Both the position numbers and the translations under genes were made by a program. Below are positions 52,701 through 64,000 of a DNA stretch of 64,000 bases, in pieces. The stretch's first letter is position 1; each line of letters begins with the position of its first letter. The notes beneath the pieces were generated by a model. The model did not search any database. It saw only the letters and a list, made by a program, of their open reading frames with translations, and was not told the DNA's origin. Source of the stretch: Apoda limacodes (lineage: Eukaryota; Arthropoda; Insecta; Lepidoptera; Limacodidae); contig OX291542.1 of NCBI GenBank assembly GCA_946406115.1, positions 1,574,959-1,638,958 on the forward strand, in the 5' to 3' direction.

Positions 52701-53985
52701 AAAGAGGTTGTTTAAATTTTATGAGTTCTAATCCGGATCAGGATATAAATGATAAAGTAGAAATCTTAATTTTGGTGTGTCTAGTAGGTAGTTGTATGAG
52801 ATACTTATTCAATACTTACCTATCTAAACTGTTAGCATAAATTGGTCCGGATTAGTTTTCGTCAAAATAATGAGTGATAAGTTGTCGGGATACAGATTAC
52901 TAATTTCTTTTGGGAAGTTCGTTTTATTAATAAATAAATCACTCATTGTGGAGACGAATAGAATAAGAATAATATATCTTTTGATTTGATGTTTCACTTA
53001 CTTCTTTTATCTATTTTTAATAGGTAACAATTAAGCTATGCCAAAACATAATGAAAAAAAAATAATTAATAATATTTTAGAATTGCTTTCTACTTATGAT
53101 ATAAAAAGAAAGAAGAAGTTTAACAGTAATCTTACTGAAACAATGACTGAACTTTGACCGAACAAATTAAACATGGATCTGTTTAAGGTGACAATAGTTG
53201 GTCTAGCGTCTGTCCAATTCTTCTTCATAGAAAATCCTATTGTCATAGCGTATTATTATCCAGGTAGGGCCCCCCTTAATAACTAATGAGCCGGAGGGGG
53301 ACCCCGACCTACCGGTGAAACGCAAAGGTTCTAATCACTTAAAATGCCTATTGTTGATCTGACTAAAGTGTTAGATTTTTGAGTGAGCAATGTGTTCATT
53401 ACTGACTGAATCGTAGGAAAATACCTACTAAGACGGGTTAAATACCCATGTAAATTGGCGTTCTGTCGTCATAATTATCTTAATTGACTGTGACAAATTT
53501 TTAAAAGAAACTTTATTTAATCTTGACGTTATTCGCAATTTGTTCCATATTTATTAATATTATCTTAATATCTCGAGTTCGTAAGAGAAAGGTTGCACAT
53601 GATGTCTCCTTTATAAGTTCTTGTACCTACGCAAAGAACGGAATTATTCACTGTTATCTGTAAGATGTCTAAATACTGAAAATTCCACGTTTACTAAGAG
53701 ATTTTGGTTTGTAAGAAGAACTACCATCACTCGTGTGCTAGTTAAGATAAATGGTTAAGGGCTAGGCTAGTTATGTAATGTAGAATATAATTTTAAAATC
53801 AGAGCTCACTCTCCATGCTAGTGACTGACTAAACTCATACCTTCTTAGAGTTAGGGTTACTTACGTTCACAGTGTAGCGGTCCTAATCGCGCCATTAGAC
53901 GATCGATCATAGCCAAATTAAAATACCATTATTAGTTTTCGGAGGTGATGTAGGGTTTAGTAGTTAGGTGTAGGCTAACGCGGAT
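49800..53985. other. Intronic AT-rich sequence, no gene seen
   Basis: No exon with splice borders, RNA gene or well-known repeat is recognised apart from short fragments. Frames up to 71 codons (for example 50328-50543 -) have no motif support. Part of the YGPP gene intron. Confidence 0.5.
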
Positions 53986-53989
53986 AATT

Positions 53990-54004
53990 GGGGGGGGGGG
54001 GGGG
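53990..54004 (+). repeat. Homopolymer of 15 G
   Basis: A run of 15 consecutive G in AT-rich sequence. Length is likely unstable in cells and in sequencing. Confidence 0.9.
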
Positions 54005-54079
54005 TTTCTACAACCGTAACCACTCGGGCACTGCCGACCGATATATTATCACTAAACGATAAATGTAATGTAATTTTTG

Positions 54080-54520
54080 AACTTCTTTAGCGGCGTTGTG
54101 CACTTGTTTTTGTATTGGTAAAAAAAAAATGTTAAACTCGCGTCAGGTCATGATCGAAAATTCATAGAAAATTTGTAAGACGAAACTCGCATCAGATTTA
54201 TTTACATTAAGTTAGTTTTTGTGATGGGTAAAAAATGATAAACTCGCGTCAGACGAATGTCGCCGTCTTTAGCGGCGTTGTGCACTTTTTTTGTGATGAG
54301 TAAAACATGTTACACTCTACAGGAAACTGTATGTTAAAAAACATAAAAAGTAAGAGGAAATTGGTTTGATGAAAAGATGAAAATGTGGATTACATGTTAA
54401 AATGTTATATCCAGGTTGTATGTATTTGAAATAAAAACTTCAAAAAAGGACAATTCAAAGAAAATTCGTAAGACGGAACTCGCGTCAGATTTATTTACAT
54501 TAGGTAAGTTTTTTATTTTT
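54080..54520 (+). repeat. Local degenerate tandem repeat, about 183-bp spacing
   Basis: TTTAGCGGCGTTGTGCACTT occurs at about 54087 and 54269. AACTCGC(G/A)TCAG occurs four times (about 54135, 54186, 54241, 54477). GTAAGACG(A/G)AACTCGC with ATTTATTTACATTA occurs twice. A scrambled local duplication. Confidence 0.85.
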
Positions 54521-54966
54521 AGTATTTGGCGATTATGAGTAGTACAGGGAGGTTGGGTATGGGATTTCAATTCATAATTCATAATTTTTAATAAATAAAC
54601 AAATATTATTATTTATAATAATGAAAGTGCGGATTACACATGTTAAAATGTGATTCGATACGATACGAGGTGAGATAAAAGTAATTGTAGAGCAGAGCTT
54701 ACGTTACACTGGATGGAGAGGGTCACTGTGTGTTGACGTGTCAATAGGTGATTTCAAAGGAAAATAAATAAATAATCTTTATTTATTATGTTAGGTTGTG
54801 TCAAAGAAAATAGTCGAAAGTTAGAGGAGTAAGAGACGTGTGGTAGGATAGAGAACCAGTTCCATAGTAGTAGTGGCATAGTAATATATAACATTTAATA
54901 TAGCTTATTACATTATTAAGAAATATAGGTAGGATATTGCTCAAAAATATACAATGGGTCAAGACA

Positions 54967-55130
54967 TGTCTTGTGACATATTTGAGTGTTGAGCGTGAAT
55001 TGTGTGTTAAGGACATTGGTTCTGTACAATTGAATATGACGTATGAGTTGTCTTGTAATATATTTGAATGTTAAGCGCGAATCGTGTGTAAACGACATTG
55101 GTTCCCTACAATTAAATATGACGCATGAGT
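54967..55130 (+). repeat. 82-bp tandem duplication
   Basis: TGTCTTGTGACATATTTGAG at 54967 recurs as TGTCTTGTAATATATTTGAA at 55049, and GACATTGGTTC..TACAATT with AATATGACG.ATGAG follows in both. Two copies, roughly 88 percent identical by eye. Confidence 0.92.
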
Positions 55131-55239
55131 CGTAAATATGGGATTTTAATTCTATGACAGATTGAGATGTCAAATATACTACGTACCAAACAAACCAAAG
55201 ATTACTTATACGTCTAGATACCGTGTACGGGCACACTAA

Positions 55240-56270
55240 ACGAGCCGATCCGAGTACCTTAATTTTCAGGTACTTGCCGTCTCACTACATCATACGTAAT
55301 CTGTGCGTCGACGCGAACTGTGCTCCCGCGTTAAATAATAAACATGACGATTCGTGCAATTAAATCGTGCTAAACCATTGACTAAAAAACAGTTTGATAT
55401 TAAAAAATTACTTTTAACAAGTTACTACACTAATCTGCTTGCTATAGTTTTGATACAAACTAAGTTTGCAAAATAATTATTCGCAAAACAAACAGCAAAT
55501 GTTTTTCTGTCTGTGTTGCCAAGACTGCAGGTACGTTCATTTCCCATCTCAAGTTTAGTAAGGCGAATACTGAAACGACAATATATTTTTTCACCTAACG
55601 TCACATTACACTATTTGAGGTTGATAAAGTATTTATGTATTGATGACCCCTGTAACACATTGTATCAATAGAACATAAACCTTTAGCCCGGACTTCTGCA
55701 ATATTTAAATTAAAAAAATATAACAGTTAGATGTAAATATCAATAGAAAAAGTAGTTCTTATTATGTATTTTATGAACTACGAAATTAATTAATTACCGT
55801 ACGTATCTTTAAATATATAAATTATTTAAAAAAAATATCTTTTCTTTACAGCGAACAGTGACTTAAACGTCACGTTTTCGACTCTTTATATAAAATTTCA
55901 ACTTATTTACCTAATACTAGGTACTTTATTAGCAAGAAGTTGTACGCACACGCGCAATTGTGTGTGTGAAATTATAGGGCGAGTGTATTTTCAATGTTTG
56001 TGTAATATTCTGAGACGTCAATCAGTAATATAAGTTATTAATTTACAATGATAGACTTATTAGGACTTAATAAAAACAAATATAATGTACTTATAATGAT
56101 TTTTGTTTGATTTTCTTTTAGATAACTAATAAAATATTTTACTGAAATCTTTTTATTTTATTTATTGATTAATTTTTAAATAACATATTATACATAATCT
56201 TTATATTTCCAATGTAAATTGAGATTAAAATACTCTATAGTTTATTAATTAAACTCCCTGATTGATTCCC
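55240..56270. other. AT-rich stretch, no gene seen
   Basis: No coding or RNA feature recognised. Confidence 0.5.
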
Positions 56271-56667
56271 TATGCGAAGGGTCCTAACCTTTAAAGAGCA
56301 AATTAGGCAAAGCCTTCTCAGAATATGTGTTACATATGCGGGATTCCTAACTAATTATAAAAAAAATTGGTTCGGCAGTGTAAAAATTCTTTTACAAAAA
56401 AATTACGACATATTGGATCCGCCATTTTGAATTTTAAAAAACTTATAAAAAAATTCGAAATCAGCACCCTCGAAAACCCTTTACTACCCCTCGATACATG
56501 AAATTTATGTTGCATGCGTCAAAAAGTCAGTTTTTTACGGATAAAAACCGCTTTACCGATTTATTTCAGACCCCTTAAGATCTAAGTCATGACGTGGCGT
56601 ATCGATTGATATGTCATAAGAGCGATTCGGTCCAGTAGTTATTGAGGAATCGAAAGCCAAAATATGT

Positions 56668-56712
56668 CTACATACATACATACATACGTACTCACACACA
56701 CACACACACACA
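56668..56712 (+). repeat. TACA and CA microsatellites
   Basis: (CATA)n at about 56671-56688 and (CA)n at about 56694-56712. Confidence 0.95.
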
Positions 56713-57239
56713 GACATCACTCTAAAAATGATTGCAAATGATTCTCCAAGTCTTGAAACGTAAAGAAAACACAAAATTTTCGATTTCGACCTGTTCCAAT
56801 AACTTCTCAAGAGAAGTTAATATAAAAGCAAAAACTAAAAATTTGAGAGGGCTTTTTAGAATAGGCGCCGTAGTACCGCTGGTAATTAAATGACACTGTA
56901 ATTCACAAAACTGACGAGTATATGATTCTAATTAAATGTTAATTGAGAAAATCGTACACAATTAAACAATATCATTGTGATCCGATTCCTGCGGGCTGCT
57001 TTAACAACATCAGCAATATCACTTTCACCAAATTAATTTCGTAATTCTAATATTTACGCATTGAATTTGCTCTATGCTCTCTACGCGCGCATTCCATCTA
57101 TCTGTTGACTAAAAATGAATGCGCTCTATGTTAAATTTGGCGGCACTTACAGTCCGCATTTAACGCATTGGCTGCACAAGCTCAGGAGGTAGAATAGTGG
57201 ATGTTCTTTAAAAATAGTGAACAGCTGTTTTGTTTCTTG

Positions 57240-57690
57240 ACATTTGGCGAACAAAACGATTTCAATGGCTCGGTGGGCGTATTTTAACAAAACACAGTCG
57301 TGTCACATGGCGGGGACCTTTGCGCGCAAGGATGCCATGGCAGAGAAGAACGAATTTTATGATATTATATTTATATGTACATCTATCTATATTTTAGCAC
57401 TACAGTATATAATATTTGGAACATACTTTAAGGTTTTAACATGCATATCATGGCCACGGTCAGCAGGTTGTTACCTTCGTATCAAAGGCTTACGTTCTAT
57501 CTTAATAAAATGTGTCACCACAGGGGTCATCACTTTAAGGTTGCTAACACCAAAATTACGCACACAGATGTAAAATGATAGTCGTATTAGCTGATTTACA
57601 CACACATTGATAGAAAAATGGCTCGCAACACTCCGTTTCATCTCCGTGCCGTGTCCCGGACACGGTATCTAGACGTATAAGTAATCTTTG
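57240..57690 (+). repeat. Dispersed repeat family A, copy 2
   Basis: Same-orientation partner of 17-480: CTATATTTTAGCACTACAGT, AAGGTTTTAACATG, GTGTCACCACAGGGGTCATC, AAATTACGCACACAG, GGTATCTAGACGT. Extra bases relative to copy 1 near 57460-57500. Confidence 0.75.
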
Positions 57691-58438
57691 AAACAAACAT
57701 TATTATTTATAATAAATAAATATGTATACGTAGTGATGGGGAGTAAATAGCTAGTATAGTTTCACTTCTGCCGGCACTCCCGAAGTGCAACCCGATTTTT
57801 TTTTGATAATTTGATATACATTATTTTTTTGTCTCTAGATCACTTTATCACAGCTTCCTACAAAGGATAACTTTTTGCAAAATATTTTTTGAAATGCACG
57901 ATGATAAGTAAGCATATCTCCAAAACTATTATTCCTATCGAAATGAACTTAAAAATATTTTGTAGGTTTTTAATTATAGTTCATTTTAGCTTCTCACAAG
58001 ATTTTCGTAGCTGTAATAATTTTTGAGAAAATCACATACAACGTAAAGAAAGTGCAAATTTAGCGATTTCGCTTTTCGGACCTATTATAATTTTGAGGGG
58101 ATATGTATGTATGACACCTATTGTCAATTATATATTGCCTATTGTATCAAAAATCAAAACTAGGTTATTAATGTTGAGGTTTTCCTAATTTTTTATTTAA
58201 ATTGCTTGGACTATACGTTGAGACAATCATGGCACGCCTCAATGTGTGACTGGCTGGACAGCACCCCGACTCGCGGTATATGATTACATAAACCTTACAG
58301 TTGCTCTGTCGATGTCGCACAGAACAGACGATTTGACTCGCTTTAACATTTTTATATTTATATATTCGCATAGGCAAGGTTCTTTTGCGCTATGACAAAA
58401 ACGTTCTGTCACTTTTAGATTTAATAACGTATGTATAT

Positions 58439-58693
58439 AACTTGCCAGCCTTCATACGTCCCCACTGCTGGGGCACGGCCTACACTCATAAGCGAGGATG
58501 ATTGGGTCGTAGTCCACACGCGGGCCCAGTGCGGATTGTGGACTGCACATACGTCATTTTTTTTTTCTTGACGTATGCAGGTTTCCTCACCACGTTTTCC
58601 TTCACCGAAATTAAGAAAAGACTCATTGGTACACGCCGACCCCGAGGTTGGGACGCCACTTGGGTGTTTAAACCCGTCGGCCCCCACCGACTT
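58439..58693 (-). mobile_element. SINE copy with 10-bp target duplication
   Basis: GTATGTATAT flanks the element at 58429-58438 and 58694-58703. The order of blocks follows the 8637-8933 SINE, including CCAATGAGTCTTTTCTTAAT and GGGCCCGCGTGTGGACTA on the minus strand. The A box is GGGCCGACGGG and the B box is mutated to GTCCCAACC. About 35 bp around the middle is deleted or replaced. Confidence 0.9.
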
Positions 58694-58884
58694 GTATGTA
58701 TATTACATTGCTAGAAACCCGTTGTACTTAAAATGAAACCCATGATTTTCAGAGAAGTATTGAAGAAGTTGCACCCGCCAATATAATTAGAGATTCTAAT
58801 CACACTTTTGTTTAGAAAACAAAGTAGGTAGTCGAACAGTACGTAGGAATGGTCCAATGCAGGTACCGGCAATATTGTATTTTT

Positions 58885-58965
58885 AAAAAAAATCGGTTAA
58901 GTGGGAGTCGGAATCGCGTACCGTAGGATCCGTACCAACAGCTACGTAATTTACGAACACAAACT
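58885..58965 (+). repeat. Fragment of the GCCAAGTGCGAGTC repeat family
   Basis: AAAATCGGTTAAGTGGGAGT followed by CGGAATCGCGTACCGTAGG is a mutated start of the family seen at 59178. Confidence 0.6.
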
Positions 58966-59052
58966 AAAAAGTGTTTCTCTAAGCGATGCGACCGCTCATC
59001 TAATGACTGCTCGACGTTGCTTAAGTTTAAATATTAGAAGTTAACTGCTTAC

Positions 59053-59154
59053 TGATATCAGATGTAATGTCATTAGGAGGTCCGTAGGCGTCTGGTGGTA
59101 ACGGCTCCCCGTAAGAGTTGGACAAAGAAGCTTCTCTCTTCTGGGCTTGAGCTC
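59053..59154 (-). CDS. YGPP-repeat secreted protein, upstream exon
   Basis: A 102-nt exon runs between acceptor TAATATTCCAG (59155) and donor TCA|GTAAGC (59053/59052). It encodes AQAQKREASLSNSYGEPLPP then DAYGPPNDITSDI. QKREA.LSNSYG is the typical mature N-terminus of insect cuticle-type proteins, just after the signal peptide. The exon ends with one base (A) of a codon and the 43088 exon begins with TT, so joining restores the frame as I-S-D-Q-H. The preceding exon should supply the signal peptide and one base. It was not found up to 64000. Confidence 0.85.
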
Positions 59155-59177
59155 CTGGAATATTAAAAAGGTATGTT

Positions 59178-59441
59178 AAAAAAAGGCCAAGTGCGAGATG
59201 AACTCGCGCACCGAGGGTTCCGTACCTACCACCATTTACCTACGTACCTAATTTACAAACACAAACAAACCGCTAAGCTAGCTATCCAATTACTGACCAT
59301 GCCCGATTTGCTTTACTTTGAATATTGTTTCAAACAAGCAAATAAGTTACTATTTTGCTTAATAATAACTAAATGGCGCTATGGTAACGGTGATTTAGGT
59401 TGGTAAATGGCTAGGGCCCGTCTCACACTTGGCTGGTTTTT
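59178..59441 (+). mobile_element. 264-bp MITE-like element next to splice acceptor
   Basis: The ends are inverted: AAAAAGGCCAAGTGCGAGA at 59178 and, on the other strand from 59441, AAAAACCAGCCAAGTGTGAGA (21 nt with a 2-nt offset). The interior contains CTCGCGCACCGAGGGTTCCG. Its left edge is only about 22 nt from the AG of the YGPP exon at 59154. Confidence 0.7.
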
Positions 59442-59939
59442 ATTATTTGTTGTTATAATTTATTTAGAGCTCACACACACTATGATAACTGCAAGATTGA
59501 AGCTTATATATGTGTTACTGTTTTGACGATAGAGCAACTATATAAGTTTCACCGGTGTGAAGTTAGCTGCAAATTATAACCCGTCCACATTAAGAATACT
59601 ACGTTAAATAGGAAAAAATTTTTTACAGTTATTTTAATACTATATTTTCGAAATTGATATTTCCAATTCTTTTCCGATATAAATCTTGAAAGAAAAACGC
59701 TGGCAGACAAAACGTTGGAACAAAACTGCAACAGTGACTTATGAATGAGAGATGAAAACATAATGAACAATTCGATCAAAAAATGAGGTCGCATCAAATT
59801 TGATATAATAGAAGGGTTTCGTATTTTTTTTTTTTAAAACGCCAATAAAATTCAAAGATTAAGTAAATTCAAGTAAATTAAGTATTCGTAATCAATAAAT
59901 TAACATTTGCAACAACTAATTTTATTTCACCACTTTTTC

Positions 59940-60075
59940 GGCCTAGTTAATATATATATCCATGCCAAATGACAGCTTTCTATTTTAGTATCTGAGGTAA
60001 GCCGCGGACAGACAGATAGACAGACGGACATGGCGAAACTATAAGGGTTCCTTGTTGACTACGGAACCCTAAAAA
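59940..60075 (-). repeat. Dispersed repeat, inverse of 31668-31905
   Basis: Plus strand shows CAGACGGACATGGCGAAACT, ATAAGGGTTCCTTGTTGACT and ACGGAACCCTAAAAA, the inverse of the start of 31668. Confidence 0.85.
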
Positions 60076-60189
60076 TTACCGGGATAAGAGCGAAAACTAC
60101 TAGCACTCTGAGGGTTTCGGACAACAAAGCAAGTTTTAAACAATATTTAAAAATAAATGCAATACCCTAACATTAACATCTGCTGATTT

Positions 60190-60485
60190 TTGAACGTATG
60201 TCAAGCCAGCAGACCACATATCTGACCCCGAATACTAAGTAGATGTAGAATTTGTAGGTAATTTGAAGCAAATTTATAGTGAAAGAAATATTTTCTAGAG
60301 CCCATAGCTTTTCAGGAATCGAGAGATCTGCTAGCTTGATATAAAGCCAGCAGATCACATATATGTTTTTTGAGTATTTTTTATAAAGCCTTATTTGCAC
60401 ATTATATGCACATACACACCAACATATCATACTCGACGTAAACGTCGAGAAAGTATATATAAATACATACACACACACACACAAA
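60190..60485. repeat. Duplicated CAGCAGA.CACATAT motif and CA repeat
   Basis: AAGCCAGCAGACCACATAT at about 60205 recurs as AAGCCAGCAGATCACATAT at about 60344. A (CA)n tract ends the stretch at 60468-60483. No gene. Confidence 0.7.
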
Positions 60486-60489
60486 CATA

Positions 60490-61380
60490 CTTAATTAACC
60501 GATTTACACATAAACATACTAATAATATAAATATACTTACCCAATACTACCACCACTTCTTACCAATTACCTAAGTAACCGTTAACCCATGACAAGCTGA
60601 GTTGTGCACCAGTATTATGACAGAGATACGCAATTACTAACCCATGCTACCATGATGCACAGCTAACACGCTTACCTACCGTTTCTATACAATATTTTTA
60701 GACGCAATAAAATGACAATCTCCCGTGCGTCCGTCGTTCAAACAAATTTTACAATATTAAAACGTATTGTACTTCTCATGTAAGTGATTTGTAATGTAAT
60801 CTTATGAGAATAAAAATCTTAAACCATAAATCGATATCAGCCATCTATTGATTTAATTTACTAAATGTGTCAATTGAAATCACTACCAGTTTAGGTATGA
60901 TTCTTGAAACGTTGTTCTAAGCTATCAGTCTGGTGGGTTATTTAGTCATGTGGTTAGGGGGTCTAGTAAGCAACATTAACCTATGCTATGCATATGCATT
61001 TCTATCCGACAGCCAAGTTTAGAACAAATGACGCAACCGCCGCTTGCAAGCGGGTCGAACAAAACATGTTTTGTTTACTTCGCCTAGTATAGTATTATAT
61101 AATCTTTGTCTTCGCATTGTTTCTTGATTTTTGCTTTTGCGGTGATTTTGTGTAAAAGAAAGTTTCGTGTATTGATTTTTTTAGAACAATTGTACAATGA
61201 TTTTTGCCAAAAGCAGAAGCCAGAAGCAGTGCCAAATGATAATTTCTCATGGTGGGCAGGGAAAAACAGAAAATACTACGAGTATGAACAACCAATAATG
61301 TCAACCAACCCTGATACCTCAGCTAGGTTCTATGATTAAATGTTCGACCACAGACAATTCCTCCCAGTAGCAGTCCTAGT
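60490..61380. other. No supported gene
   Basis: A plus frame at 61106-61339 and a minus frame at 61304-61095 overlap; neither has splice borders or family motifs, so both are left unannotated. Confidence 0.45.
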
Positions 61381-61384
61381 CAGC

Positions 61385-61485
61385 GCTCTCTGCCGAATAG
61401 TCGCCAACTTGTCGCCAACTTGTCGCCGACTACGAAAGTGGCCGGATGGTCAGCTTTACCGACTAGTCGGAACATCCCTAATTTT
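61385..61485 (+). repeat. Short GTCGCCAACTT tandem and CGACTAGTCGG palindromic motif
   Basis: GTCGCCAACTT occurs twice in tandem after AGTCGCCAACTT-like sequence, then CCGACTAGTCGGAACATCCC. Probably the end of a TIR element whose other end was not found. Confidence 0.5.
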
Positions 61486-61489
61486 AAGT

Positions 61490-63300
61490 GACCTATTGGC
61501 TTATTTTCTTGTACACTAATCGATTCAAGTGTGCCTATAAAAATTTGAGTTCCCTCGATTTCTCCAGGATTCCATCATTATATCCTGACCTGACCATGGG
61601 ACCATCTGGAAAATATACTCTTTCAAACAAACAAGAATTTTCCGAATCTGTCGAGGCGACTTTGAGTAATCGGAAAACATACATAAAAAAAGATTTCGAG
61701 CAATAAGGAACTTCCTACTTTTTTGAAGTCGATTAATTATCACTTAAATAGACGAAAATATATTTCCTAAACAACTCATAAAATATGTGAAGTCAAAGAA
61801 AGTTTTATGAGTAAAATAAAACTACTTTTAATATACTTACTTTCTGTTTTGCTAGTTTATGAAATATCGTCGTTTATGTAAGTGACTAACTAGTTTTTAC
61901 TCGTAAGTGTACTAAAATTTTGTCAAAATCGGTCGAGTTAAACTAATGCATCGCTTAATTATTAACGGATCGATGCAAACGACAATGTCACGGGGTATCC
62001 ATTTGTTGTATTTGTTGTATTGGTATAAAATTTTGGTAAACCTTCTCCAGAATGTAACAAATACTTTTCTGAAAACCGTATCAAAATTGGTTCAGCCAAA
62101 CGCGTGATAATCGCGGACAATTATACATACTAACATATGGGTCAAACTGAGAACCTCCCTTTTCTTAAATGGGTTAAAAATGTAAGCGCTATTATCTGAA
62201 GTGTTTTCACATCTAAAGGTGGACATGTGCGATGGCATGCTGTTCTTTAAAAGTGAGCTATCCTTTTCACAAAACAATTGTTTAAGAACTTAGACGCATT
62301 CGACCCAGGATAAAATTAAAAGAAACAAATTTTACTGCGGTCGAAGTTCACGCTTGCGTGCGTTTGTTTTATAATATATCTGAGTATTCAGGTGGGTAGA
62401 TACCAAATATTTTTTATATTTGGTTGGTAAGTACACCTATTGATATTATTCAGTGACACCGTTGTGTGTCGCTGTCAAACTCAGAACGAATGCGAACAGC
62501 GTCATCTATCAATCAGTAGTTAAAATTTATTAACTAAACCGGCACGTAGTTCAATTTATTGCCGCTGAAAGTACAACGACCCTATGCAATTTATGTAAAA
62601 TTTCGAAAATTTAATAAAGGCGCCCATTACTTCATTTTTGTTAGCTTAAGGGACATTTTGATATTAAAACAATAATTTTTAAGGGTTGGTTACTTTTCTT
62701 TTTCAATAAAATAACAACCTAAATAACAAATCGATACACACAACGCTGTCATCATTTCTGTTTTCTTTCGGTTAAGACCCCGTGGTGGCAGTAAGCTTTT
62801 GTAAGTTATGTTGGAGTAGGTACTCGGGTCTCGTGTTCCCGGGGGAAATATTTGAAATGACATCTTGCCTTTCGAGATTAGTTAACAAGTTCTCTCTATG
62901 TTATCAAGCTAGCAGATCATCATAATTTTTTTGAATCCTATGAACCCTACAATAATAATAAAATAATTATTTATACTTTATTGCATCAACATAATAATTT
63001 TACAAAAAAAACATATTTACAAATAGAGAAAAACAAAAGGCGGTCTTATCGCTTTAAAGCAATCTCTGCCAGACAACCTTTGGGTAGAGGAAAAAGTAAA
63101 GTTAAACAAAGTATAGTAGGTGTGTTTCGATACAGTTATTATGAAGTATATATATATCATACAATAAAGCATATAAAATAAATAAATACACATAAATAAC
63201 ATATATGAATAATATATACATAAATATTGTATATGTGTACATCACATATATAAAAACATATGTATAATTAATACAATTATAATACATATTACGTATAAGT
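61490..63300. other. AT-rich stretch, no gene seen
   Basis: No coding exon, RNA gene or well-known repeat was recognised. The last part (63130-63310) is TATA-rich simple sequence adjoining the 3' end of the next LINE. Confidence 0.5.
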
Positions 63301-63336
63301 AAATATATATAAACAAATATAGGTAGTGATGTTATT

Positions 63337-64000
63337 TTAGTTCTTCAAGTCATGAATAATAATAAGATTTTTAAATATTGACTTCGATTTCGCTCTTTTT
63401 ATTTCTAAAGGTACAGCGTTCCATAATCTAACAGCCTTTACAGTGAAAGAATCATTATACAATTGTGAGGAATGCAAAGGAATTTTTAGCATCCAGCGTG
63501 TAGTCTCCCGAAGAAAAGTATTTCCGATAAAATTAAAACGTTTCTTTAAGTATACTGGTAGGTTTGGATTGAACAGGACGTTATACAGAAGAAAGAGAAC
63601 ATGAGCATCCCGGCGAAGTCGAATTGGGAGCCACTTGAGCTTTGATCTAAATTCGGAAATATGGTCGTACTTACGTAGATCAAATATGAATCTAATGCAG
63701 AAGTTTTGAAGTCGCTCAAGTTTATTAAGCTGCTCCTCGGTAAGGTCAATATAACTAGCATCAGCATTATCGCGAATAGGCAGAAGAAGAGATTTCGCAA
63801 GAGCAATTTTAGTGGGAATTGGTAGAAAATTGCGCAATCTGCTTGTGTTCGATCGATAAATATACCCAGGTTTTTAACTGTATCTTTGTAAGGGATAGAA
63901 ACTCCGTTCACAGTTACTAATGGGAGTTCGTTCCAGTCAATCTTGGATATAAGTCTACAACTGCCTACGATGATTGCTTGTGTTTTCGAAGGATTAACAA
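63337..64000 (-). mobile_element. LINE RT C-terminal region, continues off window
   Basis: The minus strand from 64000 reads NPSKTQAIIVGSCR and TVNGVSIPYKDTVKNLGIFI. After a frameshift near 63840 a 166-codon frame reads LPIPTKIALAKSLLLPI, DLTEEQLNKLERLQNFCIRF, SKLKWLPIRLRRDAH and SFTVKAVRLWNAVPLEIKR to the stop at 63337. This is the post-catalytic region of a jockey/R1-like LINE. The RT palm and endonuclease should lie to the right of the window. Confidence 0.93.

Noticed and set aside
60534..60680. Minus-strand GTAAGT and GTAAGC donors as ends of the missing first YGPP exon
   Set aside because: No ATG with an open signal-peptide frame lies upstream of either.
61207..61253. Minus-strand MRNYHLALLLASAFG as signal-peptide exon of the YGPP gene
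   Set aside because: No GT donor follows the hydrophobic stretch in the needed phase.
63017..63287. Tyr/Ile-rich minus-strand frames
   Set aside because: Translation of TATA-rich simple sequence.

Overview
The window is eukaryotic and almost certainly from an insect, most likely a moth or butterfly. Supporting signs are an AT-rich background, GT-AG introns, several LINE lineages with lepidopteran-style 3' tails, a tRNA-derived SINE with intact pol III boxes and target duplications, a Penelope-like element, a gypsy element, hAT and small TIR elements, and a ZAD-type gene of the kind expanded in insects. There are no operons, CRISPR arrays or bacterial features. All gene models below come from reading frames and splice signals by eye, with no transcript evidence.

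Real host genes are few, and all lie on the minus strand. (1) A ZAD-domain gene is split into at least four exons between 14660 and 8284. Every internal junction is phase 0 with consensus splice sites, and the four zinc-ligand cysteines of the ZAD are divided between exons 1 and 2. An alternative terminal exon with its own poly(A) signal sits at 14282-14157. (2) A large secreted proline/YGPP-repeat protein, probably cuticular, has a 3.3 kb last exon at 43088-39811. It is joined in matching phase across a 16 kb intron to a small exon at 59154-59053; the signal-peptide exon was not found. (3) A first exon with a signal-peptide-like start lies at 2019-1801, and the rest of that gene is presumably off the left edge. 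A THAP-like exon (11056-11153, +) and a Cys-rich CXC-like fragment (48452-48210, -) are probably transposon-derived.

The rest is layered mobile DNA. From 0 to 8.3 kb: dispersed repeats, a 63-bp minisatellite, a decayed gypsy element and a 1.46 kb TIR element. From 8.3 to 14.7 kb: the ZAD gene with SINE, LINE and THAP/BED-like pieces in its introns. From 15.9 to 16.2 kb: a promoter-like island with a perfect heat-shock element and TATA box. From 16.9 to 26.9 kb: LINEs, a 3.5 kb hAT element and a rearranged LINE. From 27.3 to 33.2 kb: a nested stack in which a jockey-type LINE is broken by a Penelope-like element with 58-bp perfect inverted ends and by a TIR-element copy, followed by another LINE. 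From 35.4 to 38.8 kb: a 141-bp tandem repeat and another LINE carrying a 260-bp insertion with a 10-bp target duplication.

The 16 kb intron of the YGPP gene (43.1-59.05 kb) holds a long imperfect inverted repeat (43.50-45.98 kb) that could fold into a long hairpin RNA, a TIR element carrying a 22-bp perfect palindrome, SINEs, microsatellites and local tandem duplications. The window ends inside another minus-strand LINE (64000-63337).

I did not find a clearly new biological system. The best leads are the split ZAD gene with an alternative short isoform, the intronic hairpin, and the Penelope-like element with perfect inverted termini and a possible hammerhead-ribozyme relic.
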